From: Hansfordia pulvinata
Taxonomy: Eukaryota > Ascomycota > Sordariomycetes > Xylariales
Reading direction: 5' to 3'
DNA length: 64,000 bases
NCBI GenBank assembly: GCA_006538405.1
Contig: BJKQ01000004.1
Coordinates: 2,232,001-2,296,000, forward strand
Shown here: in pieces, positions 50,213 through 59,916 of the stretch
Layout of the letters: every line of letters starts with the position of its first letter
Numbering within the stretch: position 1 is the stretch's first letter
Notes under the pieces: model-generated
Told to the model about the DNA's origin: nothing
The model's database searches: none
What the model saw: only the letters and a program-made list of their open reading frames with translations
Position numbers and translations under genes: made by a program

Positions 50213-51173
50213 AAGGCCGCTGGTGTGCCGAGGTCGAGTCTGCTCCGAACGTGTCGAGTCTGGAGCTTGCGTAGGGCGGTGATGGTGGGCGGTGGCGACG
50301 GTTCGGTTGGTGATAGTCGTCGGCCCAGGTCAGCATAGACGTGCCGCCGCCGTTGCTGCTGCCACCGCGTCAAGTTGTCGCAAGCTGGCAGGTACGACCC
50401 GCTGCGAATGCTAGTCCAGTACAGTACTAGCTTATCTTCCCGACTGAGGTACCTCTCTCCGCTACGAATCCGAGTATCCGTCCACTGAGCTGGCTGCCAA
50501 GTGCCCGCAGCTGGCGTCGTGCGGCCTGACAATGACGACCGCGGGATTGTACTCCGTAGAGGCGTTTACCTACCACTGCTTGTGGGGAGCACATGAGGTC
50601 TCGCGCCAAGAGGTGCCTTTGAAGATACTCGTACGAGTACTCCGTAGGTAGATTAGGTAATCATGCGCGAGAGTTGCGGTCTCTTCGTACCGCTACTGAC
50701 AGACCTGCACTGACGCGGTCGTCCGCTCGCGCCCTCGCGGCTGGCTACCCTCTCCGGGCTGAATCAACCACCACCAATCGACGCCTGCGACGTAGCCATC
50801 ATCCATCAACCATCAATCTCGCCCTCACCACTTCATCCTGCATCAACACATAGCTCTCACTGTCCCGACTTCCGCATCAAATCGCTTCGACTTCCCAGCT
50901 ACATCGCCCCGGCCGACGTCATATCGCCTGTCTACTCCCCGATTGTCGACCAGCCGCCCCCTCCTGTCGCGCAGCCCCGCGACGCCATCTCCACCAGCCC
51001 CCTTTGACAGCGCGCCCGACCAAATCCCGAAGCCAACACGCGTGCTCCGATCCAGGCTTGTGCGCCCATTTCACTTCGGCCTGGGCGTTCCTATTGCCCC
51101 CCGGTGGTTCTGACCGCCGACACCGGTTGGTCGCAATTGGGTGCGCGCCGAGCGCATACATGTCTCCGCCATC
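50213..51173. promoter_or_regulatory. Divergent promoter region between OST5 and GCN5
   Basis: This is 961 bp between two divergent starts. It contains the perfect 14-base palindrome TACTCGTACGAGTA at 50626-50639, directly followed by ACTCCGTAGGTAG. No coding frame is supported. Whether the palindrome has regulatory function is unknown. Confidence 0.5.
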
Positions 51174-52563
51174 ATGGTGAAAGAAGAGAGTGCGCTTCAC
51201 CCCACCCCGCCTGCCCCAGCTCTGTTGCCTTGCCCTCCTGTGCCTTTCATGGCTACCCTAACCTCGCCTCGTCCCTCGCTGTGCTCAACGACCGAATCTG
51301 ACCATTGAGTAGATGGCAAGCGCAAGGCCAGTGACGAGCCCACCTCGCCCACTGCAGCCAAACGCGCCAAACATGAAGAAGACACGGAGGCCGTCGCGCC
51401 TCCAGAAACCAAGCCTGTCATGCCCAAGCGCATTCCATTTCCCGAAAAGGTACGAAACAAACCTATACGCCTCCTGCCAATTATCGTGGTGCTGACTCCC
51501 CTGCCTCATCTAGCCTGCCGTCATCGAGGAGCGCGAGGGCGAGATCGAGTTCCGCGTGGTCAACAACGACAACGAACGCGAATCACTCATCATCATGACC
51601 GGCCTCAAATGTATTTTCCAGAAGCAGCTGCCCAAAATGCCCAAGGACTACATTGCGAGGCTTGTCTACGACCGCACACATTTGTCCATCGCCATTGTCA
51701 AAAAGCCACTCGAAGTTGTGGGCGGTATTACCTACCGACCTTTCAAGGGACGCCAGTTTGCCGAGATTGTCTTCTGCGCCATTAGTAGTGACCAGCAGGT
51801 CAAGGGCTACGGAGCCCATCTCATGTCCCATTTGAAGGACTACGTCAAGGCTACCAGCGATGTCATGCACTTTCTCACCTACGCCGACAACTACGCTATT
51901 GGCTACTTCAAGAAGCAGGGATTCACCAAAGAGATCACTCTGCCTCGCTCTGTGTGGATGGGCTACATCAAAGACTACGAAGGCGGCACGATCATGCAGT
52001 GCTCCATGCTCCCGCGCATCCGTTATCTCGAGATGGGTCGCATGCTGCTCAAGCAGAAGGAGTGTGTTCACGCCAAGATTCGCGCCTTTTCCAAATCCCA
52101 CATCATTCACCAACCCCCCAAACAGTGGCGCTCCGGAAACGTTTCCTCGATTGACCCCTTGTCGATCGAGGCCATTCGCGAAAGTGGCTGGTCGCCCGAC
52201 ATGGACGAACTGGCCCGTCAACCCCGCCATGGTCCCAACTACAACCAGCTGCTGCACCTGCTCAACGATCTGCAGAACCATCCGTCGGCCTGGCCTTTCC
52301 TCAGTCCCGTCAACAAGGATGACGTGGCAGACTACTACGAAGTCATCAAAGAGCCGATGGATCTCAGCACCATGGAGTCGAAGCTCGAAGCCGACCAGTA
52401 CGAGACGCCCGAAGCGTTCATCAAGGACGCCCGCTTGGTCTTTGACAACTGCCGCAAGTACAATAACGAATCGACGCCGTACGCCAAGTCGGCCAACAAA
52501 CTCGAGAAGTATATGTGGCAGCAGATCAAGGGCATTCCCGAGTGGTCTCACCTCGAGCCCTAG
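51174..52563 (+). CDS. gcn5: Histone acetyltransferase Gcn5 (SAGA/ADA catalytic subunit)
   Basis: This nuclear lysine acetyltransferase of the SAGA and ADA complexes acetylates histone H3. It has 400 residues in three exons: 51174-51189, 51313-51449 and 51514-52563. The second intron (GTACGA..CTAG) joins FPEK to [13 protein letters not shown]. The GNAT domain carries [11 protein letters not shown] with the catalytic Glu at about residue 135, and the acetyl-CoA loop QVKGYG at 146-151. [20 protein letters not shown] and a linker follow. A C-terminal bromodomain (about 290-390) includes [20 protein letters not shown] and the acetyl-lysine-binding Asn in CRKYNNES. The first exon is only 16 nt (MVKEE plus one base, donor GTGCGC). 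It is chosen because the next exon opens with [13 protein letters not shown], typical of fungal Gcn5, but this start is less certain than the rest. Confidence 0.95.
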
Positions 52564-54274
52564 AAGCCGCCCGAGTTATTGAAGAGGAGAAAGGGAAATA
52601 GTGCTAGGCCTCAGAGCGGCCGTATCGTTAGGGCGCCGAGCATAGACGGCGGCGTTTTGCTTGATTGTGAAAACATTGTCAGCACCAAGGCCGAGGGGGT
52701 CGAGGACCAACCCAGAGATGAGAAGAAGGGCGCTCTCGGCCATGCGGCTTCGCGCGCGATCGCTTCCCAACTTCGAGCGGAGAACTTGTCGCCGGTGCAT
52801 ACGCGAAGCGGTCTTTACGTGGGGCGGATCAGCCCACCAGCAAAGCCTGGATGATTGGTGCACGATGCGATTCGACGGGTGCAATGGGGTTCTACAAGGG
52901 TGTTTATTCGTTCAGCGGGCGTTTGGGGCTAGGAGGCCGGGTCGTTAATGTGTATCCGTCAGGAATTGATCCGATTTCTGACCTTGTGGGACAACAAGCA
53001 GCGTATTTGCCTCAACACCGCGTTGGGGAGCTAGTTGACCTCGCACCTCACTCATAGATCGCTTCTGCGCGCGCCCTGCTGTAGGCATGCTATGCTGCCT
53101 ATAACCAGTGTCTGCGATTGCTCGTACATGAGGGGCAATGTGTGTGTGCCGTGATCGGTGAGGCATCGTCCATGCTGACCAGAAGCAGAGAGGATCAGAC
53201 AGCTCGGACAGATTCGCCCCCGTGGGGAAGTGAATTGAGGCAAAGGTGCTCGCACCATGTTCGGAGGGAACCTTGTCCGAAAGGTCGACGGCTGTTTGTT
53301 GCTTTGTTGAGGCAATCTATATTGGACGCAGGCGCTGATCAGCTTACGGGGATTCCCTCGCGATGCGGTCCTGTCTTGGGCCAAGGGATTATCAGAGCGC
53401 AGAGACTCTATTAAAGATGGTGGCAACAATGACAAGAGTGTTGTCAGCTTCGTCAGGGGGGTGCGAGCCATCTGTGGGCCTCTTACAATTGCCGTCGTCG
53501 CCGCTGCCACTGCTCCCAACTGCACCGAGGACGGACGGCGAACCTCGCGCTTTCGACGACAAATCGTCTCTCGCCACCATCCGCCCCCGGGGGCTCGCTC
53601 TTTGGTACACGTCGAAGTTCCTTCCCCAGATCACGCGAGAAACTCGTGCCGAGAATGCAACGCGCTCGCCCTGCCGCGCCGAGTTCCATGCGTGGCTACG
53701 CACGGCCGGCCCGGCCGCCAAGATCGGGCGATTTGACATCAGCGCAGGCACCATCGCCTTCTCCTCCGCCGCCACTGCCCGTAAATAGGGGCCTGTTGCT
53801 GCACGCAGGCGATGAGCGGCCTGAGAGGCTGTTATTGCTGCTGCTTCTGCTGCTGCTTCTGCTGCTGCTGCTGTTGCTGCTGCTGCTACCACTCGGTTCT
53901 AGCGTGACGAAATGCATCGCCTCCGAGTGGCGGACATCCCCACCGACTCCGCAGAGTCTGCCGATGGGAGACCTCTTTCCGGCTTTTATACTTGAGGAAG
54001 GCTTGAAGAGCGCAGTCTCGTATGGTGAGAGTATTAGGTTTACTTAAGAGCCGCCCGTGGCCCCTCTGTCTCGGCAAGTGAGTCTGTATTCATCATCATA
54101 ACCATCACGACTCACTCCATCACCGCCGCCTCCTCTTAATAACTGGAAGAAAAGACACATCTGTTCGTTCATCTTCATCTTTTTCTTGAAACTCAAGACT
54201 CAAAACTCAAAACCCCCCCCACGAGAGAAAGAAAAAAACACTTTATTACTACTACACACCCACCTCCACCAAAA
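52564..54274. other. Intergenic region with a CTG/CAG tract
   Basis: This is 1.7 kb between GCN5 and the small secreted peptide gene. Overlapping open frames exist on both strands at 53360-53890, but they are supported only by GC content and a CTG repeat, and none has recognisable motifs. I call no gene. Confidence 0.45.
53836..53888. repeat. Imperfect (CTG)n trinucleotide tract
   Basis: About 17 CTG units interrupted by CTT and TTG. It would read as poly-Leu on plus, and as poly-Gln, poly-Ala or poly-Ser on minus depending on frame. No supported gene covers it. Confidence 0.85.
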
Positions 54275-54478
54275 ATGCAAATCTCCGTAGCCATGTACGC
54301 CCTCGTCGGCTTCCTCTCCACCACCGCGCTCGCCGCGCCGACCGACAGCGGCGTCACTCTCGAGGCAAGGTCTCCGTGCACGGATGCCTGTGGTGGCCCG
54401 GCCACCCCTGGCTACTTCACTTGCATCGGAAACTGTCTGAAGGAGGAGCGGGAGGCGAAGAAGAACAAGGACGAATAG
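54275..54478 (+). CDS. Small secreted four-cysteine peptide
   Basis: This 67-residue protein has a clear signal peptide: MQISVAMYALVGFLSTTALA, with likely cleavage before APTDSG. The mature peptide of about 47 residues has four cysteines in the pattern C-x3-C-x10-C-x3-C (CTDAC ... CIGNC) and ends in a charged tail (KEEREAKKNKDE). This spacing equals that of alpha-hairpinin peptides. However, the x10 segment contains Pro and Gly, so the fold is uncertain. LEAR before the first Cys could be a processing site. The context CCAAAAATG favours this start. No intron is needed. Small secreted cysteine-rich proteins in fungi include candidate effectors and antimicrobial peptides, but I recognise no specific family and assign no function. 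Confidence 0.75.
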   Translation: MQISVAMYALVGFLSTTALAAPTDSGVTLEARSPCTDACGGPATPGYFTCIGNCLKEEREAKKNKDE

Positions 54479-54775
54479 ACGGGGATTAAACGGCAAGCAG
54501 CATCACCCGTCAAGTCATGGCTCGAGGGGCGGGTCGAGGGGAACAATGCGAGCACAAGAGGAAACCAGTGGACGAAACTCGAAAGGTAGCCTTGGCAGAT
54601 TCGGAAATGGCCTTTCATTGATTCAATAGATTTTTTTTTTCTTTTCATCTCTTTAGACTGAATATGAAAACACTTTACCTACATGCATCTGTGTTACGAC
54701 TTCAGGGCAGCAACCGCCGCTGGTGTCTCGAGAGTCTCAAGAAACAGTTGATTCCCTTGCTTTTTTTCGTGGGGA

Positions 54776-54790
54776 GGGGGGGGGGGGGGG
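54776..54790. repeat. Poly-G run (15)
   Basis: This is a G homopolymer about 300 bp after the small secreted peptide gene. Confidence 0.8.
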
Positions 54791-55597
54791 ATGTGGCGTT
54801 CGCTGAATGGCCGCGTTGTAATAATAACAAGCTGAGGCAGCCGCCGCCACCCGTGCCTGCGAGGCTGTAGCCTTTGACGGGCTCCTGGGCCGTGCGGTGC
54901 GAGTTGGTCAGGGGTGAAGTGGGAACGAGCCAGGTGGGCGTGGCGTAACTCGAGTCGTACACGCAGTCACCAAGTTGCCACCATACGGTACGAGTGGAAG
55001 TAGCTAATCACACTGCTTGTCAGTAATGAGTACGCGTACCAACTTGGAAGAACAGTTCCAATCCGAGACTCCGAGGGCGAAGGCAGACCTGACTGACCCG
55101 GATTGGCAGGTCCCGCGCACTCAGACGATGAAAGACGGGAAGGGAAATGCGCCCAGTGGCCAAAAAGGGCGCCGGCAACTCATCCCGCCCCGCGCTGGAT
55201 ACCGGGTCCCCTCGTTGCCCGGTTTCTGTTGCCGGATTTCGCCATTTTCCATTGGGCCCCCCCAGGCCTTGCTTGAGTGGTCGTGTTCGGAACCGGGGGG
55301 TGGCGTTCTCTCTCTCTCTCGACAAAAAGGGACTCTGGCAATCCGGGAAGAGCCGTGTAGCTGCTGGGAGATGAGCGGACAAACCCGACAGAAACCCCCC
55401 CAGGGCACGCAGCACCAAAAGCCGCGCGGTAGTTCTCCCCCCTCCAAGTTCTTCTCATGAGAGTGAATCCACCTTTTGGATTAGGCAGTGATGTTATATG
55501 CGCAGCGTACGGACGTAGCAGCCCCTCCGGCTGCCTGACGCGGCGGCGGCGACTCGGGAGGACGGGAGGGGGCTGGATACGAGCGTCCGAGGCGATG

Positions 55598-55680
55598 GGT
55601 CAATTGATTGATTCCAGGGGTCAATTAGTTGATTCCAGGGGTCAATTAGTTGATTCCAGGGTCAATTGATTGATTCCAGG
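55598..55680. repeat. Minisatellite, four copies of a 20-22 bp unit
   Basis: The unit is GGTCAATTGATTGATTCCAG with variants (TTAGTTGATT in copies 2 and 3). Four head-to-tail copies differ only at two central bases and in the length of the closing G run. AT-rich units inside GC-rich surroundings make the array stand out. Confidence 0.9.
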
Positions 55681-55820
55681 TATGCCCGCCGATCGTGTCG
55701 CCGAGTCGGCCGACAGCCGTCGGGTTCTTTCGCATTCGCCCCGAGGTGCTGGGTTGCTAGTGAACAGATGCCTTAAACACTTAGCTCTTGCCCACGCCGC
55801 TACCGACTACATACCTGTGT

Positions 55821-55842
55821 TAGGTAGGTAAGGTAGGTAGGC
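55821..55842. repeat. (TAGG)n tract
   Basis: TAGGTAGGTAAGGTAGGTAG, nearly identical in form to the tract at 21613. Confidence 0.8.
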
Positions 55843-56522
55843 AGTTTTGAAGTTGACTAGGTACCTACATGACTTATTAGTAGGTAGGCCGCACTGGTCC
55901 CCGTGCCATTAGATCACCGGCACATCTCCACGCTCTGCCCCGCTGTCGAGGCCCGGCGGGGAGGAAAAGAGAGAGAGAGAGAAAGACGGAGACACGTCCC
56001 GCCCGCCGTGGGACTGAAGAGAGCCGGAAGCTCTCGTGGGGCGTTTTCCGGGAGAGAGCCCCGGTTGTCGCCCCCCAGACTCCGGGGACGGGAGGAGAAG
56101 GATAATGATGATGATGGGGGAGGAGAAATAACGGAGGAAATGGGCCCGTCCGTCCGATATCTTACCCCGGTTACTCGTACGGTTTCCCGGGCGCGGCTCT
56201 GGCCACACCCCGCAATCCCCGCAATCCCCGCGTTGGCTTATGAGGGTCGTATACGGGTAACTGCAAATACACACCTGAAGGTACTTTATGTAGTGTACAT
56301 CCAGTGTAGGTAGGTAGGCACATGCCCCGGAAGTAGAGATCAGCCATTGGGGTGACATTTCCGTCTCCTTTTCCCGCGGGGCAGAGGCGGGGGCACACAC
56401 ATCGCGGGTGCCTTTTCCGTCCGCCTCCTACGGCCTCCGCCGCGATGCCCGCGGGGCCTCTTTTCACCCGGCCCGAGCGAGCCTTGCCTGTGCCGAACGG
56501 GCCCGGCATGATTTTACATCCG

Positions 56523-56530
56523 TATATAAA
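56523..56530 (+). promoter_or_regulatory. Possible TATA box
   Basis: TATATAAA lies about 220 bp upstream of the lactonohydrolase ATG at 56746. A second candidate, TTATAAGATA, lies about 60 bp upstream. It is assigned by sequence and position only. Confidence 0.35.
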
Positions 56531-56745
56531 GAAGGGAAGATTGGAATTGGGCACGGGATACGACAGCCAAGGAATGATTCCAGACCCCAGCCAGATAAGA
56601 CAAACCAAACATTGTTAATTCCGGGGAGGGCGCACTTTGAGACGACGATCTGACTCTTGACCCGAACCTCTCCATCGCTCTCCACCTTATAAGATAAACC
56701 CCTGTTCGGTCGATGCCGTCCGCGACGCGCCGCGCTCCGACCACA

Positions 56746-57795
56746 ATGGGCCGCTTCGTGGCACGACTGTCCGCCCTCGCCGCCGCCGCCGCCGGCGCCC
56801 GGGCGATGGCCGTCCCGCCCCTGGCGACCGCGGTGGACCAGAAGGCACTCAACGTCCTGCCCGCGTCCTGCCGGCGACCCGCGCCAACGCTTCCACGGTG
56901 AGTGTCCCGGCTGGCGACGCTGCGCCTCCCTCCCCATAGAAGAGCTGGGGGACAAGCAGCCGGAGGGAAACCCCTTTCCACCCGCTGACGCCGCCGTCCT
57001 CCCCGGCAGTACTTCCAGCCTCCCGGCACCACCGCCGAGTCGTGGCTCGACAAGCCCTTCCACGTGTACGACGAGGCCTTCCTCGACATCATCGGGCCCG
57101 ACCCCGCCATGGTCCTGGTCGCTGAGCAGCCCCAGGGCTACAAGATCTACCACGAGGGTTTCGTCTGGTGAGGACTGCTTCCCCCCTTGGGATCTCTTAT
57201 GAGGAGCCGGTTGTGAGATGAGACACGAACAAGAGCCCACAGCTGCTGACCCGGGGGGAAAAACAAAAACAAAAAAAAGGCACCCGGCTACAGACGACGT
57301 ATTCTTCATCCAGAACGAGAACACGCTGCACGACGTGCCCGGGTACAACGCCTCGAGCGGCATCTTCAAGGTGTCCCTGCCCGAGGTCGAGGCCGCGGCC
57401 CGCGGAGGCAGCGGCGGCAGCGGCGGTGGGGCCCGCGTCCGCAACGTCTCCGGGCTCGTGGCCGTCGACAGGGTCGAGCCGGCCGAGTGGATGGTGAACC
57501 TCAACGGTACGTTTTACTGGAGTCCCGCCGCCCGTCGATCGTCCACCCACCGACCGCGCGCAAACCCCGAGAAAGTCATGGAAAGACAGAGAAAAAAAAA
57601 ATAAGTGAGAGGATACTGACACAAAATCAAAAAGGGGGCACCGCATACGGAGAGAGCCAAGTTCTCTACGTGAGCGAGGGCTCGGGCCCGGATAAGCCCC
57701 CCTCCATCTACGTGATGGATCTGCAAGAGCCGTACAACGCGACGCGTGAGCTATCCCCCTTTCATTCTGGGAGGATGAAGACATACACACACACA

Positions 57796-57852
<57 letters not shown>

Positions 57853-57874
57853 TTCTCTCTCTCTCTCTCTCTCA

Positions 57875-57965
<91 letters not shown>

Positions 57966-59161
57966 GTCCTCCCCCTTTCACCCCGCTGACACGTAGCCTG
58001 CCAGTGCTGCTCAACAACTTCCACGGCAGGCAGTTCAACGGGCTGAACGACGCGGCCGTGCACCCCGCCGGCGCCGGCGCCGGCGCCGTCTACTTCACCG
58101 ACACCCTCGTCGCCTCCCTGCTGCGCGTCCGCCCCCCGCCCGGCCTCCCGCCCCAGGTGTACCGGTGGGACCCGGCCACGGGCGCCGTGGCCGTCGTCGC
58201 CGATGGCTTCGCCCACCCAAACGGTCCGGCTCCCTCTTCTTCTCCTTCTTCTTCTCCTCCTCCTTCCTATTTGCCAACCATCACCGAAATATTTACCCCC
58301 GCACAAAACTGGCTTGTAGCTAGCGGCTGACCGAAAAAAAAAAAAAATTTCAGGCATCGCCTTCTCGCCCGACGGAGCCACGGCCTACGTCACCGACACG
58401 GGGGTGCACTGGGGCAAGGAGTGGAAGCTGACGAACCCCTCGACCATGTAAGACCAACCGAGAAAGAGAAAGAAGAAAATAAAAGAAACGGCCCTTTTCT
58501 ATGACAAATACCCCCCCTTTTAAACCACCTACCTCGTCCCCATCCTCCCACTCACTCACTCACTGATCCCCGGTCAATCTGCTCACCACCCGCGCCGCAG
58601 ATACCGGTTCGACGTCCAGGCCGACGGCACCTTTGCGAACCGCCAGACGTTTGCCTTTGCCGACTCGGGCTTCCCAGACGGTAAGAAGCCCGATTCCTCA
58701 ACCCCAATCTAACCACTTGTCTTTTCTTCTTTTCTTCTTCTTTTCTTTTCCATCTACCCCGGTTCTTTTTCTTTTCCGGAAAAGCCAAGAAAGAGGAAAG
58801 AGGACAAACCCCCCTTCAAGAGGAGAGGATGCAAAGAGCAGAGAGAGACAGAGAGTGAGAGAGAAAACACCAACCTAACTGACCCCCGAAAGGAATCCGC
58901 TGCGACGCCCGCGGCAACGTCTGGTCGGCGTGCGGCGACGGCGTCTCCGTGTGGAGCCCGGCCGGCACGCTGCTCGGCAAGGTCTTCACGGGGTCCACCG
59001 TGGCCAACTTCAACTTTGTAGGCCGCCGAGCCAGCACCGGCGGCGGCGGCGGCGGCGCCAGCGCCATGATGCTCGGCTGCGAGGACAAGCTGTATTACAT
59101 CACCGTGGCCGCCGAGCCCGCGGCCCCAGTTTCGGTGGCCCCGATCTCCGCCCCGTCATGA
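56746..59161 (+). CDS. Secreted SMP-30-like lactonohydrolase
   Basis: This is a six-bladed beta-propeller lactonase of the SMP-30/gluconolactonase group. Fungal lactonohydrolases open sugar or pantoyl lactones with bound calcium. It has about 439 residues and starts with a signal peptide (MGRFVARLSALAAAAAGARA). I read eight exons: 56746-56897, 57010-57167, 57280-57506, 57635-57745, 57997-58223, 58354-58447, 58601-58680 and 58893-59161. Family blocks are FQPPGTTAESWLDKPFHVYD, then DDVFFIQNE, then NNFHGRQFNGLNDAAVHPAG, then DTGVHWGKEW and GIRCDARGNVWSACGDGV. The frame needs one missing base at about 56860-56868 in exon 1 and one at the exon 4/5 junction. Introns 2, 3 and 7 end in purine-rich AAAG acceptors, and intron 4 holds a long CT repeat. 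An upstream in-frame ATG at 56713 is possible but would weaken the signal peptide. Confidence 0.85.
57796..57963. repeat. (CT)n microsatellite of about 168 bp inside an intron
   Basis: This long, slightly imperfect CT/TC tract is preceded by (CA)n. It lies entirely within intron 4 of the lactonohydrolase gene and ends about 30 bp before the acceptor, so it could serve as an extended polypyrimidine tract. Confidence 0.92.
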
Positions 59162-59916
59162 GCACCGACCGGCCGATGGCACTGGGCTCGCCGACCTCGG
59201 TCCAGGAAAAACGGGCGGGTCGAACCATGGAGGAGAAGGCGAGGCAGTAACAGTCTCGTCACAGCAAGGCACGCGGCGTTACCCGCGGGAGCCACGGAAA
59301 GATCATGTCAAGAGCAGCGATGCTCGTTCTCGTCTATTTACTTCATTATGAACATGAACATGTTCCGAGCCTTATGATGAGCCCTCGCATCGGGAGAACC
59401 GAGAGATGACTACCTCTCAAAGTCTGACCCGACGTTGCCTTTGGTGACCACCAGACGACTTTGGCCAACGCCTCTTTGATCGCAATGAACCTTCATCAAG
59501 TGAACCCAACCGTGCTTTGCGCCGTCATCCCGGGTCATGAATCCTCGTGTTCGCCATGGTTGCGCCAAGAAGTGATAGTGAAAGCAAACGACGCAGACAG
59601 ATGGACCGACTCGGGTCGGTCTTCTGCCGGCAAAAGCAAGGGAAGACAACGCCACCATCTCTCATAACGCCCCGAAAACGCCGCCTTCGGTGCCAGCCGG
59701 TCTAAAGTTAAAATTAAGGTCATCGACAAAAGGCGCGAGAGGAGATCCCAGCTCGGCCAATAACGGTAAGAAAGCGCCCTGCATAACGCGCAGGGCGGCG
59801 ACCGGTTAAGAATGCATCCAGCTTGCGGGTATCTTGATTATCCTCCGACGTGAAAAGAAAAGAAAAAAACAATCGGCTCGCCCACACGGGGCAAGTTGCG
59901 TGTGCACTGTCAGACG
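59162..59916. other. Convergent intergenic spacer
   Basis: This is 755 bp between the ends of the lactonohydrolase (plus) and the conserved hypothetical gene (minus). I see nothing supportable. Confidence 0.5.

Larger units (their letters stand above)
54479..56745. other. Intergenic region
   Basis: This is 2.3 kb with a G15 run at 54776-54790, a 21-base minisatellite at 55598-55680, TAGG tracts near 55821 and 56308, and a TATATAAA near its end. No gene is supported. Confidence 0.5.

Noticed and set aside
52576..52743. 55-codon minus-strand hydrophobic frame (MAESALLLISGLVLDPLGLG...) just after GCN5
   Set aside because: It looks protein-like at first, but it overlaps the likely GCN5 3' UTR, has no homology that I recognise and ends in a low-complexity tail. 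A transcript would be needed.
53363..53892. Overlapping open frames on both strands around the CTG tract
   Set aside because: Neither strand shows a domain, and the poly-Ala/poly-Leu parts come from the repeat. There is no basis to prefer one strand.
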